From Misgurnus anguillicaudatus (Eukaryota > Chordata > Actinopteri > Cypriniformes > Cobitidae), in NCBI RefSeq assembly GCF_027580225.2, contig NC_073356.2, positions 2,666,001-2,730,000 on the forward strand: a stretch of DNA of 64,000 nt. Direction: 5' to 3'. Every line of letters begins with the position of its first letter. Positions within the stretch are counted from its first letter, which is position 1. A program made the position numbers and the translations under genes. Positions 1-10,985 of this stretch are shown piece by piece. The notes beneath the pieces were generated by a model. That model did no database searches and was not told the origin of the DNA. It was given only the letters and a program-made list of their open reading frames with translations.

Positions 1-133
1 GAGATGGAGGGCGGGGGGAGAGGATGGAGATAAATGGACAGATCTTATTTGTCCCTGCCTATTGCGTTATTGCAGGCTTGTGGTTGTACTATATGTGATA
101 CAAGGAATTGTGCCATGAGCCACTGACTCTTTA

Positions 134-375
134 AAGGGATAGTTCACCCAAAAAACTAAATTCTGCCCTCACAAATGCAGATAAAAATGTTAATGATCTG
201 GGGCACCATTCACTTCCACAGTATTTTTTCCTACAAATCAATGGTGCCGCAGATCTGCTTGGTTAGAACACAAATGAAGATATTTTGGAAAACGTTTTTG
301 TGTTAAATAGAACATAGAAATTCCTAAAAGTTTGGAACAACTTAAAGGGTGAATTTGTGAACAACCCCTTTTATG
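134..375 (+). mobile_element. MITE with AAAGGGATAGTTCACCC terminus, degenerate
   Basis: Starts with TTTAAAGGGATAGTTCACCC, continues through the 'cattcacttccacagtat' middle and ends in a decayed inverted copy (TTAAAGGGTGAATTTGTGAAC). A related left half is at 63541-63690 and a scrap at about 54118-54178. This is one of the commonest short inverted-repeat families of cyprinid genomes. No coding capacity. Confidence 0.75.
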
Positions 376-454
376 TATTTTGCTTTAAATTTAAGATATC
401 AATTTATTGTGTAAAATAGCATATTGCAGAGACATTTTGATTTTCTTTTTCTAT

Positions 455-833
455 CGGCCAGTAAAATCTTTTCAGTCGGCCAGTAAATTTCTCTCTTACT
501 TAAATTTGTTGTTTTTAATGAAAAAACACTCAGTGTCACTTAATGTAAAGTCAAAGTCTGACAGACGGTAATACGACCAATCATTATTCACTTTTTAACA
601 TGTTATACACTAGTTCAACACACTTATTCAAATAGCACCGTGAGATGTCAGATCCACATTAATTATGTCTTATGATGTAAATTATTAATTATCTAAATAT
701 GTTTAAAGTATAAATGTTTATGTAGTTTCACCAATTTTCTGTTTGTCTCTTATTTGTTGTATCGGCCATACAGCTTTCTTCGGTATCGTCCATTACATTT
801 TTTTTAAAAAACCCATATTGGCCGACCACTAGT
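455..833. repeat. CGGCCAGTAAA-containing dispersed repeat
   Basis: TCGGCCAGTAAA occurs twice near 455-490 and is answered by TATCGGCCATAC near 760 and ATTGGCCGACCACTAG near 818-833, which suggests a decayed inverted-repeat element. The boundaries are estimates. Confidence 0.4.
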
Positions 834-952
834 AATTAACAAGACTATCACTGGCCACAGGATTATAAATGACAGGTTTCACAAATGTATTCGCGATGAT
901 TAAATTGTGATGATTATTTACAGTAGGTATTGTTTATTTACAGGTATGTATT

Positions 953-1695
953 GTTTTAAGGGGACATTTCACAAGATTTTTCTTAAGATGTCAAATAAAT
1001 CTTTGGTGTCCCCAGAGTACATGTGTGAAAGTTATATACCATATTTTTCCGTCTATAAGCCGCTTTTTTCATATCTTGGCTGGTGCTGCGTCTTATAGTC
1101 AGGTGCGCCTTGTAAGTCAGTATGAATTAATTTTGACATTTATGATCATGAAAGTGCATACATTTTTTTTACATTGATGCTCAGATTAGTCTTTTTTTTA
1201 ACCGATCATGTACGCACTGAAGGTCAAATGTTTATTTAGAATCAGGATTTGAGTAAAAAAAATCACAGTATCATCAGCATACAGTAAGCATTCTGAGTAT
1301 TTACACACTTGAGGGAGATCATTAATATATAAAAAAAGTCCAAGAAACAATACACACAAGTGCAAACACTGATCGCCATGATGGTGGTTTGTTGAAATTT
1401 GAAACTCATTTGTGCTGTCAATTATTTCTTCTTTTTTTTCCCTCTCTGCACTAAATGGGAGTGTCGTGGTTGGATAGTGCAGATTAAGGGGCGGTATTAT
1501 TATAATAAGGTCATCCTCTGACATCACAAGAGCAACATGACCTATCAATGATATTTTTCACATGCTGCAGAGAATGGTTTACCAAAAATAAGTTAGGCTA
1601 CTGGTTGAAATTTTTCCCTTTTTTTTACTTGATAGAATTATTGAAGACACGCATATAGCAAAAGTCAGATTTTTATGATATGTCCCCTTAAAAGT
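953..1695 (-). mobile_element. GGGGACATATCATGA-family element, interrupted
   Basis: Minus-strand copy of the family also present at 2901-3266, 30527-30955 and 55985-56372. Its tail (AAGGGGACATTTCACAAG) is at 955 and its head (TATGATATGTCCCCTTAAA) at about 1675-1693. The middle is split by two unrelated pieces: a GCGTCTTATAGTCAGGTGCG-type repeat at about 1048-1125 and a LINE fragment at about 1220-1350. Confidence 0.7.
1220..1350 (-). pseudogene. LINE reverse-transcriptase fragment
   Basis: The minus-strand translation contains LYINDLPQVCKYSECLLYAD followed by DTVIFF. This is the INDLP...YADD palm motif of non-LTR (LINE-type) reverse transcriptases. Only about 45 residues survive, inside another repeat, with no adjoining domains. 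A dead fragment. Confidence 0.75.
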
Positions 1696-1785
1696 GAAGT
1701 AACAGTTTTGCTCAGTGTGTATTGTTTCTAAGCCCAAGCAAAGGTCAAGTAACACAATTACATAGTTAAACATTTAAAAAAGTAG

Positions 1786-1791
1786 TTTATT
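1786..1791 (-). promoter_or_regulatory. fuca1 polyadenylation signal
   Basis: AATAAA on the minus strand, about 120 bases past the fuca1 stop codon. It is the first canonical hexamer downstream and implies a short 3' UTR. Confidence 0.6.
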
Positions 1792-1909
1792 TGGTTTGGA
1801 TGTGTCAGTTGTTCAATCATTAAGCAAACAGTTTTATAAAGGCAGTAAAAATGTGATTCAGTGCTCCATTTTAAACATCTAAAAATCATGACATTGTAAT
1901 TGAAGGGGT

Positions 1910-4900
1910 TTAATTGACCCCATCCAGTTTGATGGTCCAGGCTTGAGCAGGTGTACAAGGCAGATCTGGCAGAAGAAGAATGAGTCCTGATAAGTGCAGA
2001 GGAGCCCATTTCAGCGGCTCAGGGTTACCTAACAAAGTCACCTGTACAGAGATGCAAGACGAACACTGAGACCTCCTTTCATATGTCAGAAGTTCAAATA
2101 ATGCACATTTCATTCCTAAACATCGTTACGTAAAGTTAGTTTGATTTTGTGAATACTTACCACGGTTTTGTCAGATGTTATGGGTGTAGAGAGCTGAAAC
2201 ATTTCCTTCTTGGGATTTGCGGTAAAGATGGCATACACCGTGCTGCCTTTTGAAGTGTACCTGGAAATTAAGAAACACTAAAACTAATGAAGCATTCAGA
2301 GATTTAATAGAAAAGCTAATGTTTGACACCAGAAGCACACAGAAAAGACAGCGGGATGCTTGTTATAATGAACATATGGAAAAGTATTTGAATCATTCAC
2401 GACGGTCACATGATCAGGGAACAGTGCAGTTCTTTCCTTTGGACATGAAGTTGTGGTTTTCGCCGCGGGCTCCTATTGTTTTTCAATGATGATGATTTCA
2501 GTTGGAGATATAACTTCTTGAAGTTCTTTAAAAGACAATACGTGAAAAAAAGATCCATTCACTTCCCATGAAAGAAAAACAAGAATCAACTCACCAGACA
2601 GGTACAGTAGCATTCTCAGTCTGGACTTTCCAAGGCTCGGTTGCATAGATGGCTTCTCCATTGATTCTCATCCAGTCACCAATACTTCGGAGACGTTCCT
2701 CAAACACAGGAGGAATCATGCCTTCTGCTGTCGGCCCTACATTCAACAGGTAATTTCCCCCTAAACTCACTGTGTAGACCATGTCCTGTGAAAACACACC
2801 ATGAGAAATAACTTTACTTCATGGAGGATCGTGGAGTATGCTTACATCAGACTCCTATAATTCATGACAGTTTTAATAAACATATTTTATTTCATATCAA
2901 ATTAAAGTGGATGTATCATGAAAATCTGCATATAATTGGGTCCCCAGTGCTTCTATCAACCTAAAAAGATCAACCCAGTAACTTAGTTTTGGTAAACCAT
3001 TCTTTGCATTCTTTGTGAAAAAGAATTCATTGAAATTTGCCTCCCTTTGTGATATCAGAAGGGGATAATACGCCTCTTAATCTGCACTGTCCAACCACGC
3101 CACTGCCATTTAGTGCAGAGATCAGCTCATTTGCATTTTAAAGAACACACCCCAAAACAGCACATTTTCACACACCTACAAAGTGGCAGTTTTAACATGT
3201 GATCTCTGGGGACAACAAAGATTTCATTTGTCTTAAAAAAGTCTTGTGAAATGCTCTCTTTAAGATATGCTTATTTGTATGTATAATGTACTCAAGACAG
3301 ACTACTTCTAATATCAACAACACGTCCCACCTTTATAATAGATGGCAAGTCCATTAATTCTCCCAACATCATATTTCGGCGATACCCCCAGGAGTAATTA
3401 TCCACTGATGTGCATTTTTCCCACTTGTGTTTGGGAAGCTGCCCCGGGGTAAACTTGTCAGCGCAGTTGTAATAACCTCCGTGTTTACAGGAACAGCCCG
3501 CCCCCCATCTGTCATTGGTCACCACTACATCCTGTAAAGAGTTTGAAAATGTTGTGTTTATAATCTTGAACATTTCAAACGCAGTTAAAAAAAAAATAAG
3601 AAGAAATCTCACTTTGACAGGACTATCATTGTAAAGCCAAGCTAGAAATTCTGTGGAGTTCCAATAGGTGTCAGGTGCTTCCCAATCCCCATCTGACCAA
3701 ATTAATTCTGGCTTGTACCTGAAAGGACCGACACATGTCATAAAACTATTACAATAAAGCCATATACAGTATATGTATTGTAGGCTGTAAAGGTTCTCAC
3801 GCACAACATCATGTGATCAATATCTTTTACCTATTGACCAGATTGTGGAGTTCTGGCATTACTTTGTTTATAACAAACTCTTGGGTTTTGAAACCTGACT
3901 GCTTGTCACTCAGGTAGAGGGGATTGAACCACTCGAATAGAGTGCTGTAGAGTCCATAATGTAGAGACCTAATATTCACAAACAGATTTCAAATAACATG
4001 TTAGTTTAAAAAAACCTGAAATGTCTTCAAATCAGCATTGCAGCATTGTTAAACTTTAATTTGTTTAACACACAGCCTTGAATCTGAAAAGAATCCACAT
4101 AGAAAATACTGTAGTATACTTATGTATTCACTATAGTAAACTGTACTACATAATATACTGTAGAATGTAATAATTACTGTAACACTTTATAAGTTAAAGG
4201 TGCCATAGAATGTAAAACTTATCTAAGCATAGATGAATAATAAAAGTTCTGACACATCACGAGACTTAAACATGACTGTTTCCTCATTCTTATGTAAACC
4301 TCGTGCATGTAAAAAACAAAACAGACCGATCTTAACATCAGTGATGTAACAGTCGAGATGTACAACCAACATTAAATTACACATTAAATTAAGTACAATG
4401 TTGTTACAATGCTAAAAACAAAGTTGCAACTGCTGAGTTAGCGCTATATGAAGAGTTTCGTTGCAAAACAAGATAACTCTGTTTTTTTATTTTTCAGAAA
4501 TCTCATTTTTTGGTTGTGCATTCCAATTAATATCAATTCAACTGCAGTTGTTTTTTTATTTAAATATAACTTTAAAAAATACAGCTAAGTAGCACCATAA
4601 AACAAAATAATAACATGAAAACATAATAATAAACATGTTTTGACAAAAATGTTAAAAACTGAGTTATCTCGTTTTGCAACGAAACTCTTCATATGCTAGT
4701 TAATGCTATATGCTAACGTTTAGGCTGTTAGTTCTTCTATTCACATTATAGTTACATTTTGCAGGTCCATACTGAAAAAACACCTTACCACTCAGAAAAG
4801 ACCATTAACAATCTCCAAACATTTGAATATTCCTTAAAATCTGCATCTTCATCTGATACAGACTCAACACACAGAGCTACTGAAGGAGCTGCTCTGAGAA

Positions 4901-5880
4901 ACAGCCAATTAGAGCAGAGCTCAACATTATTATTCATGACCCAAATCCTAGGGTTGTAAATGACATGTAAAACTGTCTCTGGATCATTTTTGCACTTAAA
5001 CACATTCCTTCTATGTAGATTTTAGAGAACAATTTAACAGATTATTTTTATGCATTCTTTGGCACCTTTAATGTTTACTACAGTTTCAGGCTACTATTAA
5101 GTAAATACTGTAGTATATTTTAAATATTTACTCTGGTAAGGTTCAAAACTACTACAGTATACATAGTACCTAGGAAGTGAATAGTGTATACATAAGTATA
5201 TTTTCATGTGGAAAGCTGAAGGGCAAAATGACGTCAGAATGATAGCGGAAGTGTGTGTTTTGAAACCTTTATTTTCAAACAAACACTGTCTACTGTACCT
5301 CTTCCTTACTGCATCGCCCAAGTCTGCGACAAGATCCCTATGAGGTCCATTATCAACCGAATTCCAGTTCCAGGAATTCGGGGATCCCCAATTCGTAAAT
5401 CCTTCGTGGTGTTTCGAAGTAAGGACCACGTATCTGCACGCAACATATAAAGTATTAATATACACACACTCGCAACACAAACAACTATCTATATTTATAT
5501 TAAAGTATATTTATATTAAGTATATCTAAATCATCATATTTGGCTCCCGAAGCTAGGAAAACATCCGCCCACTGTTCGGGGTCAAAAAACTGTGCGTGAA
5601 AGTCAGGTGCAAAATCCGCGTATGTGAATCCTGGTGGATAGTTTTTCAGCATGTAGTCTACGTAACTGGCTTTGTGGGCGCCCTTCCAGTTCCACCAGAA
5701 CCACTCACTCCCGAAACCAGGTACAGAAAACACCCCCCAGTGAATAAAGATGCCGAACTTCGCCTCGTCGTACCATTTGGGCAGAGGTCTGGAGTCCAAA
5801 CTCGTCCAGTCCGGTGTAAATTTAACTCCGATGCATGATGTGCAAAATACGGCACAAAGAAACAGCGATATCCGAGTCAT
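1910..5880 (-). CDS. fuca1: tissue (lysosomal) alpha-L-fucosidase, 8 coding exons
   Basis: GH29 glycosidase that removes alpha-L-fucose from glycoproteins and glycolipids in the lysosome. Coding exons, 5' to 3' on the minus strand: 5540-5880, 5299-5433, 3831-3968, 3613-3718, 3331-3531, 2595-2785, 2161-2260 and 1910-2041. They total 1344 bases (447 residues plus stop) and all phases agree, close to the usual length of about 460. The start at 5880 gives a signal peptide ([18 protein letters not shown]). An in-frame ATG at 5961 would add a His run encoded by a trinucleotide repeat and is unlikely. Exon 4 has IWSDGDW, with D214 matching the human nucleophile D225. Exon 5 has the fucosidase signature [12 protein letters not shown] (269-280), with E278 matching the human acid/base E289. 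N-glycosylation sequons lie in YWNST and [18 protein letters not shown] and GYYNCADKF favour FUCA1 over FUCA2. The oddity is the exon 1 donor, which reads AT instead of GT (see findings). Introns 2 and 5 hold transposon copies. Confidence 0.95.
2901..3266 (+). mobile_element. GGGGACATATCATGA-family element in fuca1 intron 5
   Basis: Shares TATAATTGGGTCCCCAGTGC, then TTCTATCAACCT, GTAACTTAGTTTTGGTAAAC and CTTAATCTGCACT with the copies at 30527 and 55985, and ends in AAGTCTTGTGAAATG. It lies wholly within the intron between exons 5 and 6. Non-coding. Confidence 0.75.
4195..5070. mobile_element. TAAAGGTGCCA inverted-repeat element in fuca1 intron 2, with nested MITE
   Basis: Left end TTAAAGGTGCCATAGAATG, right end TGCATTCTTTGGCACCTTTA: matching inverted ends about 870 bases apart. 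A separate palindromic element at about 4446-4694 is nested inside. The whole composite makes up most of the 1.33-kb intron 2. Non-coding. Confidence 0.65.
4446..4694. mobile_element. nested palindromic MITE (ATATGAAGAGTTTCG ends)
   Basis: Ends ATATGAAGAGTTTCGTTGCA at the left and its complement TGCAACGAAACTCTTCATAT at the right. The pairing continues with AGATAACTC against GAGTTATCT, giving about 35-base terminal inverted repeats around an AT-rich middle. Confidence 0.75.
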
Positions 5881-5898
5881 TTCTATGCATTCACTGCG

Positions 5899-5926
5899 GT
5901 CAGTCAGATGATGATGATGATGATGA
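5899..5926. repeat. (ATG)n microsatellite in fuca1 5' leader
   Basis: GATGATGATGATGATGAATG directly upstream of the fuca1 start. On the gene strand it reads as CAT codons in the 5' leader. Confidence 0.8.
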
Positions 5927-6123
5927 ATGTAAGTAAGAGTAAGAGTGAACGGATCAAGCACGGCTGTCAGTGCCTATATGAATGCACTTTGATCTCTGAA
6001 TAAGAAACATATTTCTTTCTGTTCCACATAGCGCAGCCACAAAAACCGAAAAAACAAGTTTATTTCCTGGTTTGTCATATGATATCAAACATTTGAACAC
6101 AGCACATGACTTCCATGCAAGAC

Positions 6124-6231
6124 TGACGTCATGCACCGCTGCGCGGGCTGTTAAGTGACATCACAGTTCCGCGAGTACTGTGCTTTTGAATCGCTCTCGC
6201 GTTACTGTGATGTCATATGCCGATCGGGCTG
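6124..6231. promoter_or_regulatory. fuca1 upstream region: CRE palindrome and long hairpin
   Basis: About 245 bases upstream of the fuca1 ATG is a consensus CRE, TGACGTCA, at 6124-6131. It is followed by an inverted repeat: TGACATCACAGTTCCGCGAG (6156-6175) pairs with the complement of 6194-6215. Outer arms around 6133-6148 and 6218-6238 extend the stem less perfectly. The segment is CpG-rich next to AT-rich flanks. The same arrangement recurs at 59201-59347, so this is a palindromic repeat that now lies in the presumed promoter. CREB/ATF binding is inference from the motif alone. Confidence 0.5.
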
Positions 6232-6760
6232 CGCAGTGGCAACGAAGTTAAAAACACGCCTGTTGCTTTTTGTCAAATGTGAAATGACACTTACAATACA
6301 TAAAGAGAAAACTGTGAAAATTGTATGCAATTTTTATTGATTTACATAATTCAAAATAAATATACTGTACGTTTCTCAAAGAAAGACAAACAGACATAAA
6401 AAACAATATGACTTTGAACTATTTGTAGATATTCATACACAGGATAACAAATAATATTAAATAAAAAACAACTGTTTATGAAATGATGCTTAATAATACA
6501 ATAGTAAACCTATACTAAACATGACAGGTCCACTGAACTGTTTTAGGCTTATAGCGTTAACGACATAAACAAATGGCTTTTGTGAACATAACTTCCGGTC
6601 AACTTCCACATAGAATCAATAACAACAGAGTCCCTCTAAAGTAGATTAATTCTGATAACAAGCAAAATAAACAACAATACCTTAGTTTAAATCATAGGTA
6701 AAGCGTATCAACCATTACACTGTGTAAAATGACTGTATAAAATGTTAACTACAGATTCTT

Positions 6761-7089
6761 AAAGCAACACTAAAGAGTTTTTGCTCTTTGCTCCCCCTAC
6801 AAGTTGGAAGCGTAATTGTCCATTACCACTGTCGTAAATAATTTAGCCTACTGCAGCAAAGCTGGCTCTGATTGGATTGTAGGTCTGCCGTAAAGCAAGT
6901 TTTTGTAGTTTTTACTCGAACTACAAGACCGCGACCCGACGGTTGGAAACTTCTTTAGTGCGGTTTTGGTCGATAGAGGGCTGCAAAGCAAATGTGAAAG
7001 TGCCGTTCACCATGTTTCGAGTGGATGAACGACTGAAACTTTTTTGGAAACGTTATTTTAAGGTAAAAAAACTCTTTGGTGTTGCTTTA
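6761..7089. mobile_element. AAAGCAACACTAAAGAG MITE between fuca1 and zbtb8b
   Basis: Left end AAAGCAACACTAAAGAGTTT and right end AAACTCTTTGGTGTTGCTTT form an imperfect 20-base inverted pair 329 bases apart. The middle encodes nothing recognisable. Confidence 0.7.
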
Positions 7090-7462
7090 AATTCTTGCGT
7101 GGCTGACAAATCCACACAGTGGTGATCCAATCTCACCATCTCCTCTTGACTTTTGGAAACCAAAACATTTTTTGTAACAGAGGTCAGTTTAGTCGCTAGC
7201 CAGACTGATAAACAAGCACAGACCAGAAATTAACTTCGGGCCAGACGCGTAACCGCAGCAACGTGCCTGATGGAACCATCTATAATAACACTTATTGTGC
7301 TTTTCTTCAAAGCAAAACAATATTCCTTAACAACTGCCACAACACATATAACAGCATGTTGTGCCATCATTGTCATATAGCAAAACATGTTTCATAATCA
7401 GACATTACCATTTCAGATTTAAACTAAACATAACACATACTGTGTAATCTTTGCAGTTCAAA

Positions 7463-7468
7463 TTTATT
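7463..7468 (-). promoter_or_regulatory. zbtb8b polyadenylation signal (candidate)
   Basis: AATAAA on the minus strand, about 100 bases beyond the zbtb8b stop at 7565. It would give a very short 3' UTR; longer forms are possible. Confidence 0.45.
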
Positions 7469-7564
7469 TTATAATTGCACCAAAATATGAACCTTCCTTT
7501 CTAACCCCCACATAATAGCTGTGGTTTAGTGTGATGAAATGCTAGGACAAAAATGCAAATGAAT

Positions 7565-10500
7565 CTACAACAGAGTCCCATTCTCTGCCAGTTGTCTGGC
7601 AACATTCTGCTTATCGTCCTGTTCCTGTATAGGAGTACTAGCGCTTGGCTCCTCTTCATCCCCTTCCACTATATAGACGGACCAGTCGGAGTCTCGTGCC
7701 CCCCTCTCCATAGCTTCAGACTGGATGCTGATGTTCATAGAGGAGGGATCTTCATTGGTTGTAGTAACAAAGGTGCAGCCATCACAAAGTCCATATCGTT
7801 TCATTCCCTGCGACACAAGGCCTGAGAACACTCGCCGGCAACCTTTACACACGATGGGCCAGGTGGAACGATGGACCTGTCCATCAAAAAAGAAAGATAT
7901 TTCAATGCATTATTACTGCTTTTTACAAGATGTAATACAAGTCTCAGGTGTGCCCAGAATGTGTCTGTGAAGTTTCAGCTCAAAATACCCCACGGATCAT
8001 TTATTCTGTCATGTCCAAAATGTCCCTTTTTGGGTAGGAGCAAAAACGCACTGTTTTAATGTCTGTACCTTTAAATGCAAATGAGCTACAGCTCCTCTCT
8101 TCCTTACAAACAGACAGTGAGTGTTTTCATTTAAAATAGATCTGATTAATACAGTCTAAGACAATAGTATCTAGTGGACAGAATACAACTCACTGAGGGG
8201 GGAATTATGGTAATGCAGGCCTGTTAGTGGGTGGGGCTTTATCAATGTGACCTCACACTGATAAGAGAATCATAACGGCATGTCTAATGAGACTGCTTTG
8301 GTTTTATGGGGTTTTTTTCATTGTAGGGTGGTTGTGTTTACACACTGCCAACACAAATTATGTGCAAACACCTTGTAAAAGTAGATTTTGCATAACAGAT
8401 GCCTTTTAAAAATAGAAAGACTCCATTATCCATTATGCAATAATCTTAAAGGAAAACACCACCGGTTTTCAATATTTTACTATGTTCTTACCTCAATTTA
8501 GACAAATTAATATATGCCTATCTTTTTTCAATGCATGCACTTCATCTTTGTGCAGCGCGTTGTGAATGTGTTGGCATTTAGCCCCATTCATTCCTTAAGA
8601 TTCAAACAGGGATGAATTTCGAAGCCACCAAACACTTCCAAGTTTTCCATATTTAAAGATTGTTACATGAGTAGTAGTCTGCGTAGGTGTTTTTCGCTGC
8701 TTTTTCTGGACAAAGCCCGCCCACAAGCTGTTTGACCGACATGTCAAACAACCAATCACAGTTTGTTTCGTCTAGCGTCACGTTTCGGATTCCCCACAAT
8801 AACGAGCCGGCTGGCAACAAGTCAGTTATTGAAATAACCAGCCGCAACCGAATAGCATCTAAATAAACAACATTACTCACCATAGAACAACGTTGTGCAC
8901 TTCATCAACAGCCACACCAATGAGACGCTCCCGTTAAATGTCTGTTTGAAGCATATCTCTCCACTTTTTAACACATACAAGCAATTCAGGAGAACCAAAC
9001 TTTTTGACTCAACTAACTGCCTCAAGCAAAACTCTTGGACGTCTTTTAGAGAGTCTATGCTGCAAACTTTGCATATTTTTGAGAATCCAATGTTTAGCTG
9101 ATCATGATAACTGGTCATTATTATCCACGTGAACACGACTGATTCTCTTCCTCAATGGAACGCCAGAGCTTTGTTTTCCAGGGACCGAAACTAATCGCGA
9201 CACTCCCGTCTCCTGGAAATCCAGTTTATTTCAACCAATCAAAGACGACTTTGACATTCTCACAGGATTTCCAGAAAAGTGTGCGAAAAACATCAGACGT
9301 TTAGCCAACAGTCTGTGGGCGTGACGTCTGAGACTACATAAGTAGTTACACCAGTAAGTATTGTGGCACAAAATAAAACTTAAATCCGTTAAGCGGATAA
9401 AAAATGAGAACTATATTGCAGCGACGACATTACCCTGACTCCTCCTCCTCTCGCCCAAACATCGTTTAATATTACTGCGTAGCGGTCCAAGTGCTGCAAA
9501 CTAAGTGCTCTTCCACCATACAATATTTCTCATTTTTTTCCGCTTAAAAAAATCACCACATTTTGTTTTGTGCATACACTACTCATGTAACATGTATCTT
9601 TAAATAGGGAAAACAAGTGTTTGGCGGCTTCTAAATTCATCCCTGTTTGGATCCTAAGAAATGAATGAGTCTGGAGATACAGATATATCCTAGAGTTTAC
9701 TGAGACTTACAGAAGTAGCATGAGTGCGAAGATGTTCCTGTCGTGTAAATCTCTTGCCGCAGACCTCACATGGAAACGGTCTCTCTCCTGTGTGACAGCG
9801 GATGTGCCTCTTCAAAATGCCCTTTTGTTTGGCCGTGTATGGGCAGAATGGACATTTGTGCAGCCTCCCTGTGTGAAAAAAAATGCAGATGTGTTACAAA
9901 AGTTCTTGCTGAGGTACACAAACATTCAAAATTGGTTTTATGTTGCTCTCACCTGGATCATCCCCATACCAGTCATTCTGAATCTCCATACTGCAGGGGC
10001 CACCGGGGCCAAGCATGTCATCCATACGAGCAAATCCACTGGAGTATCCCAAACTCTGTGAAAAGTGCTCATCGCGGTTATGGTTGGCTCCACCTCGAAA
10101 CAGCACATCCGGGAACTGCTTCACCTGACAGTTACCGAATAAATTGGAGGATAGCTCAGTGCTCGAGGCCGGGCTAGCGTCACCGGGTCTTTCACCTTCG
10201 TTACTCTGACCCCGGTAAAGAACCGTGTCTTTGGATTCCCGCGAAGACTCACCCTCTTCATCAGGGTCATACTCGATTTTTGGGTGCACCAACCCCAAAA
10301 GCAGACCCGGGGTGGACGAGTTGACCAAATCTGGGCCCGAATCGCTCTTTACCGGAGCATTAACGGCGGGCCGGTTAGGAAATGCTCCTTGTGAGCTTTC
10401 GCTCTCCGAGTCTTTGCTGCTGCTGGTGGCCGCAGGTGTGGAGACGGCAGCTGTCGGTGCATCGTCGGGGCTCAAGACCTCTGTGACCTGCGCCGAGCTC

Positions 10501-10985
10501 CTTTGATCTGTTTCAGATGTGGATGCCACCGGGGGACCGGTGACTGAAACCGGAGTCACATCATCATCCGGACCCTCTCTATGCTTGCATTTCTCCCCAT
10601 CGCGGTTACAGATCTCCAGAGATGATTTGATGTAGCCCTTACAGAAGTTCACCACATCCGTCATCTGCAGGTAGCTCGCAGCTGACATGATTTCAATGAC
10701 ATTGTTGCTGCGCAGGTCAAGTCGACCTGAATAGAGAAAGTCCAGGATGAAGGAGAACGCCTCGGCTGTGACGATGTCCAGAGAAGCCGTGCTGTGTCTT
10801 TGAACATTGTCCTGCAAATAATGCACCAACAGGGCCCGAAAATACCCACTGCTGGCGAAGAGGATATTACGATGGGCTTTGAAAACACGACCCTCGACAA
10901 CGATGCTGCAGTCACAGAAGAAATCCCGCTTGCGCTGCTCATTCAGTTCAGACAAAACTCTCGACAGATATGAAGGGACTTCCAT
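7565..10985 (-). CDS. zbtb8b: BTB/POZ and C2H2 zinc-finger transcription factor, 3 coding exons
   Basis: Nuclear DNA-binding protein of the ZBTB8 group, probably a transcriptional regulator; targets cannot be read from sequence. Coding exons 9953-10985, 9711-9868 and 7565-7876 total 1503 bases (500 residues plus stop), near the human length of about 495. Residues 1 to about 130 form the BTB domain ([20 protein letters not shown], then [16 protein letters not shown]). A long low-complexity Ser/Pro/acidic linker follows. Exon 2 encodes two C2H2 fingers, [17 protein letters not shown] (350-370) and [14 protein letters not shown] (378-399); intron 2 splits the second before its last His. Exon 3 adds a Cys-rich piece ([17 protein letters not shown]) and an acidic tail ending ENGTLL. 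The fingers and [17 protein letters not shown] match ZBTB8B better than ZBTB8A. Intron 1 is 84 bases. Intron 2 is 1.8 kb and almost entirely repeats. The start at 10985 begins the conserved BTB domain. Confidence 0.93.
7905..8408 (+). mobile_element. hAT-like MITE copy in zbtb8b intron 2 (family of 61973)
   Basis: Shares long stretches with 61973-62527, including AAGTCTCAGGTGTGCC, GTACCTTTAAATGCAAATGA and AACACCTTGTAAAAGT. The left terminus is eroded; the right end reads TTTTGCATAACAGATGCC. It begins a few dozen bases from zbtb8b exon 3. Confidence 0.7.
8448..9680. mobile_element. foldback element in zbtb8b intron 2
   Basis: Starts AAAGGAAAACACCACCGGTT. The arm at about 8575-8672 (ATTCATTCCTTAAGATTC, then CAGGGATGAATT and TACATGAGTAGT) is repeated inverted at about 9575-9668 (ACTACTCATGTAACATG, then AATTCATCCCTGTTTGG). 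The right arm is truncated about 30 bases short of zbtb8b exon 2. The roughly 900-base loop has no credible coding region. Confidence 0.6.

Noticed and set aside
5881..5961. Upstream in-frame ATG at 5961 that would extend fuca1 by 27 residues including six His
   Set aside because: The extension is encoded by a CAT microsatellite and precedes a good signal peptide start at 5880, so it is more likely 5' leader.
10225..10506. Plus-strand open frame opposite zbtb8b exon 1
   Set aside because: Shadow of the real zbtb8b coding frame.
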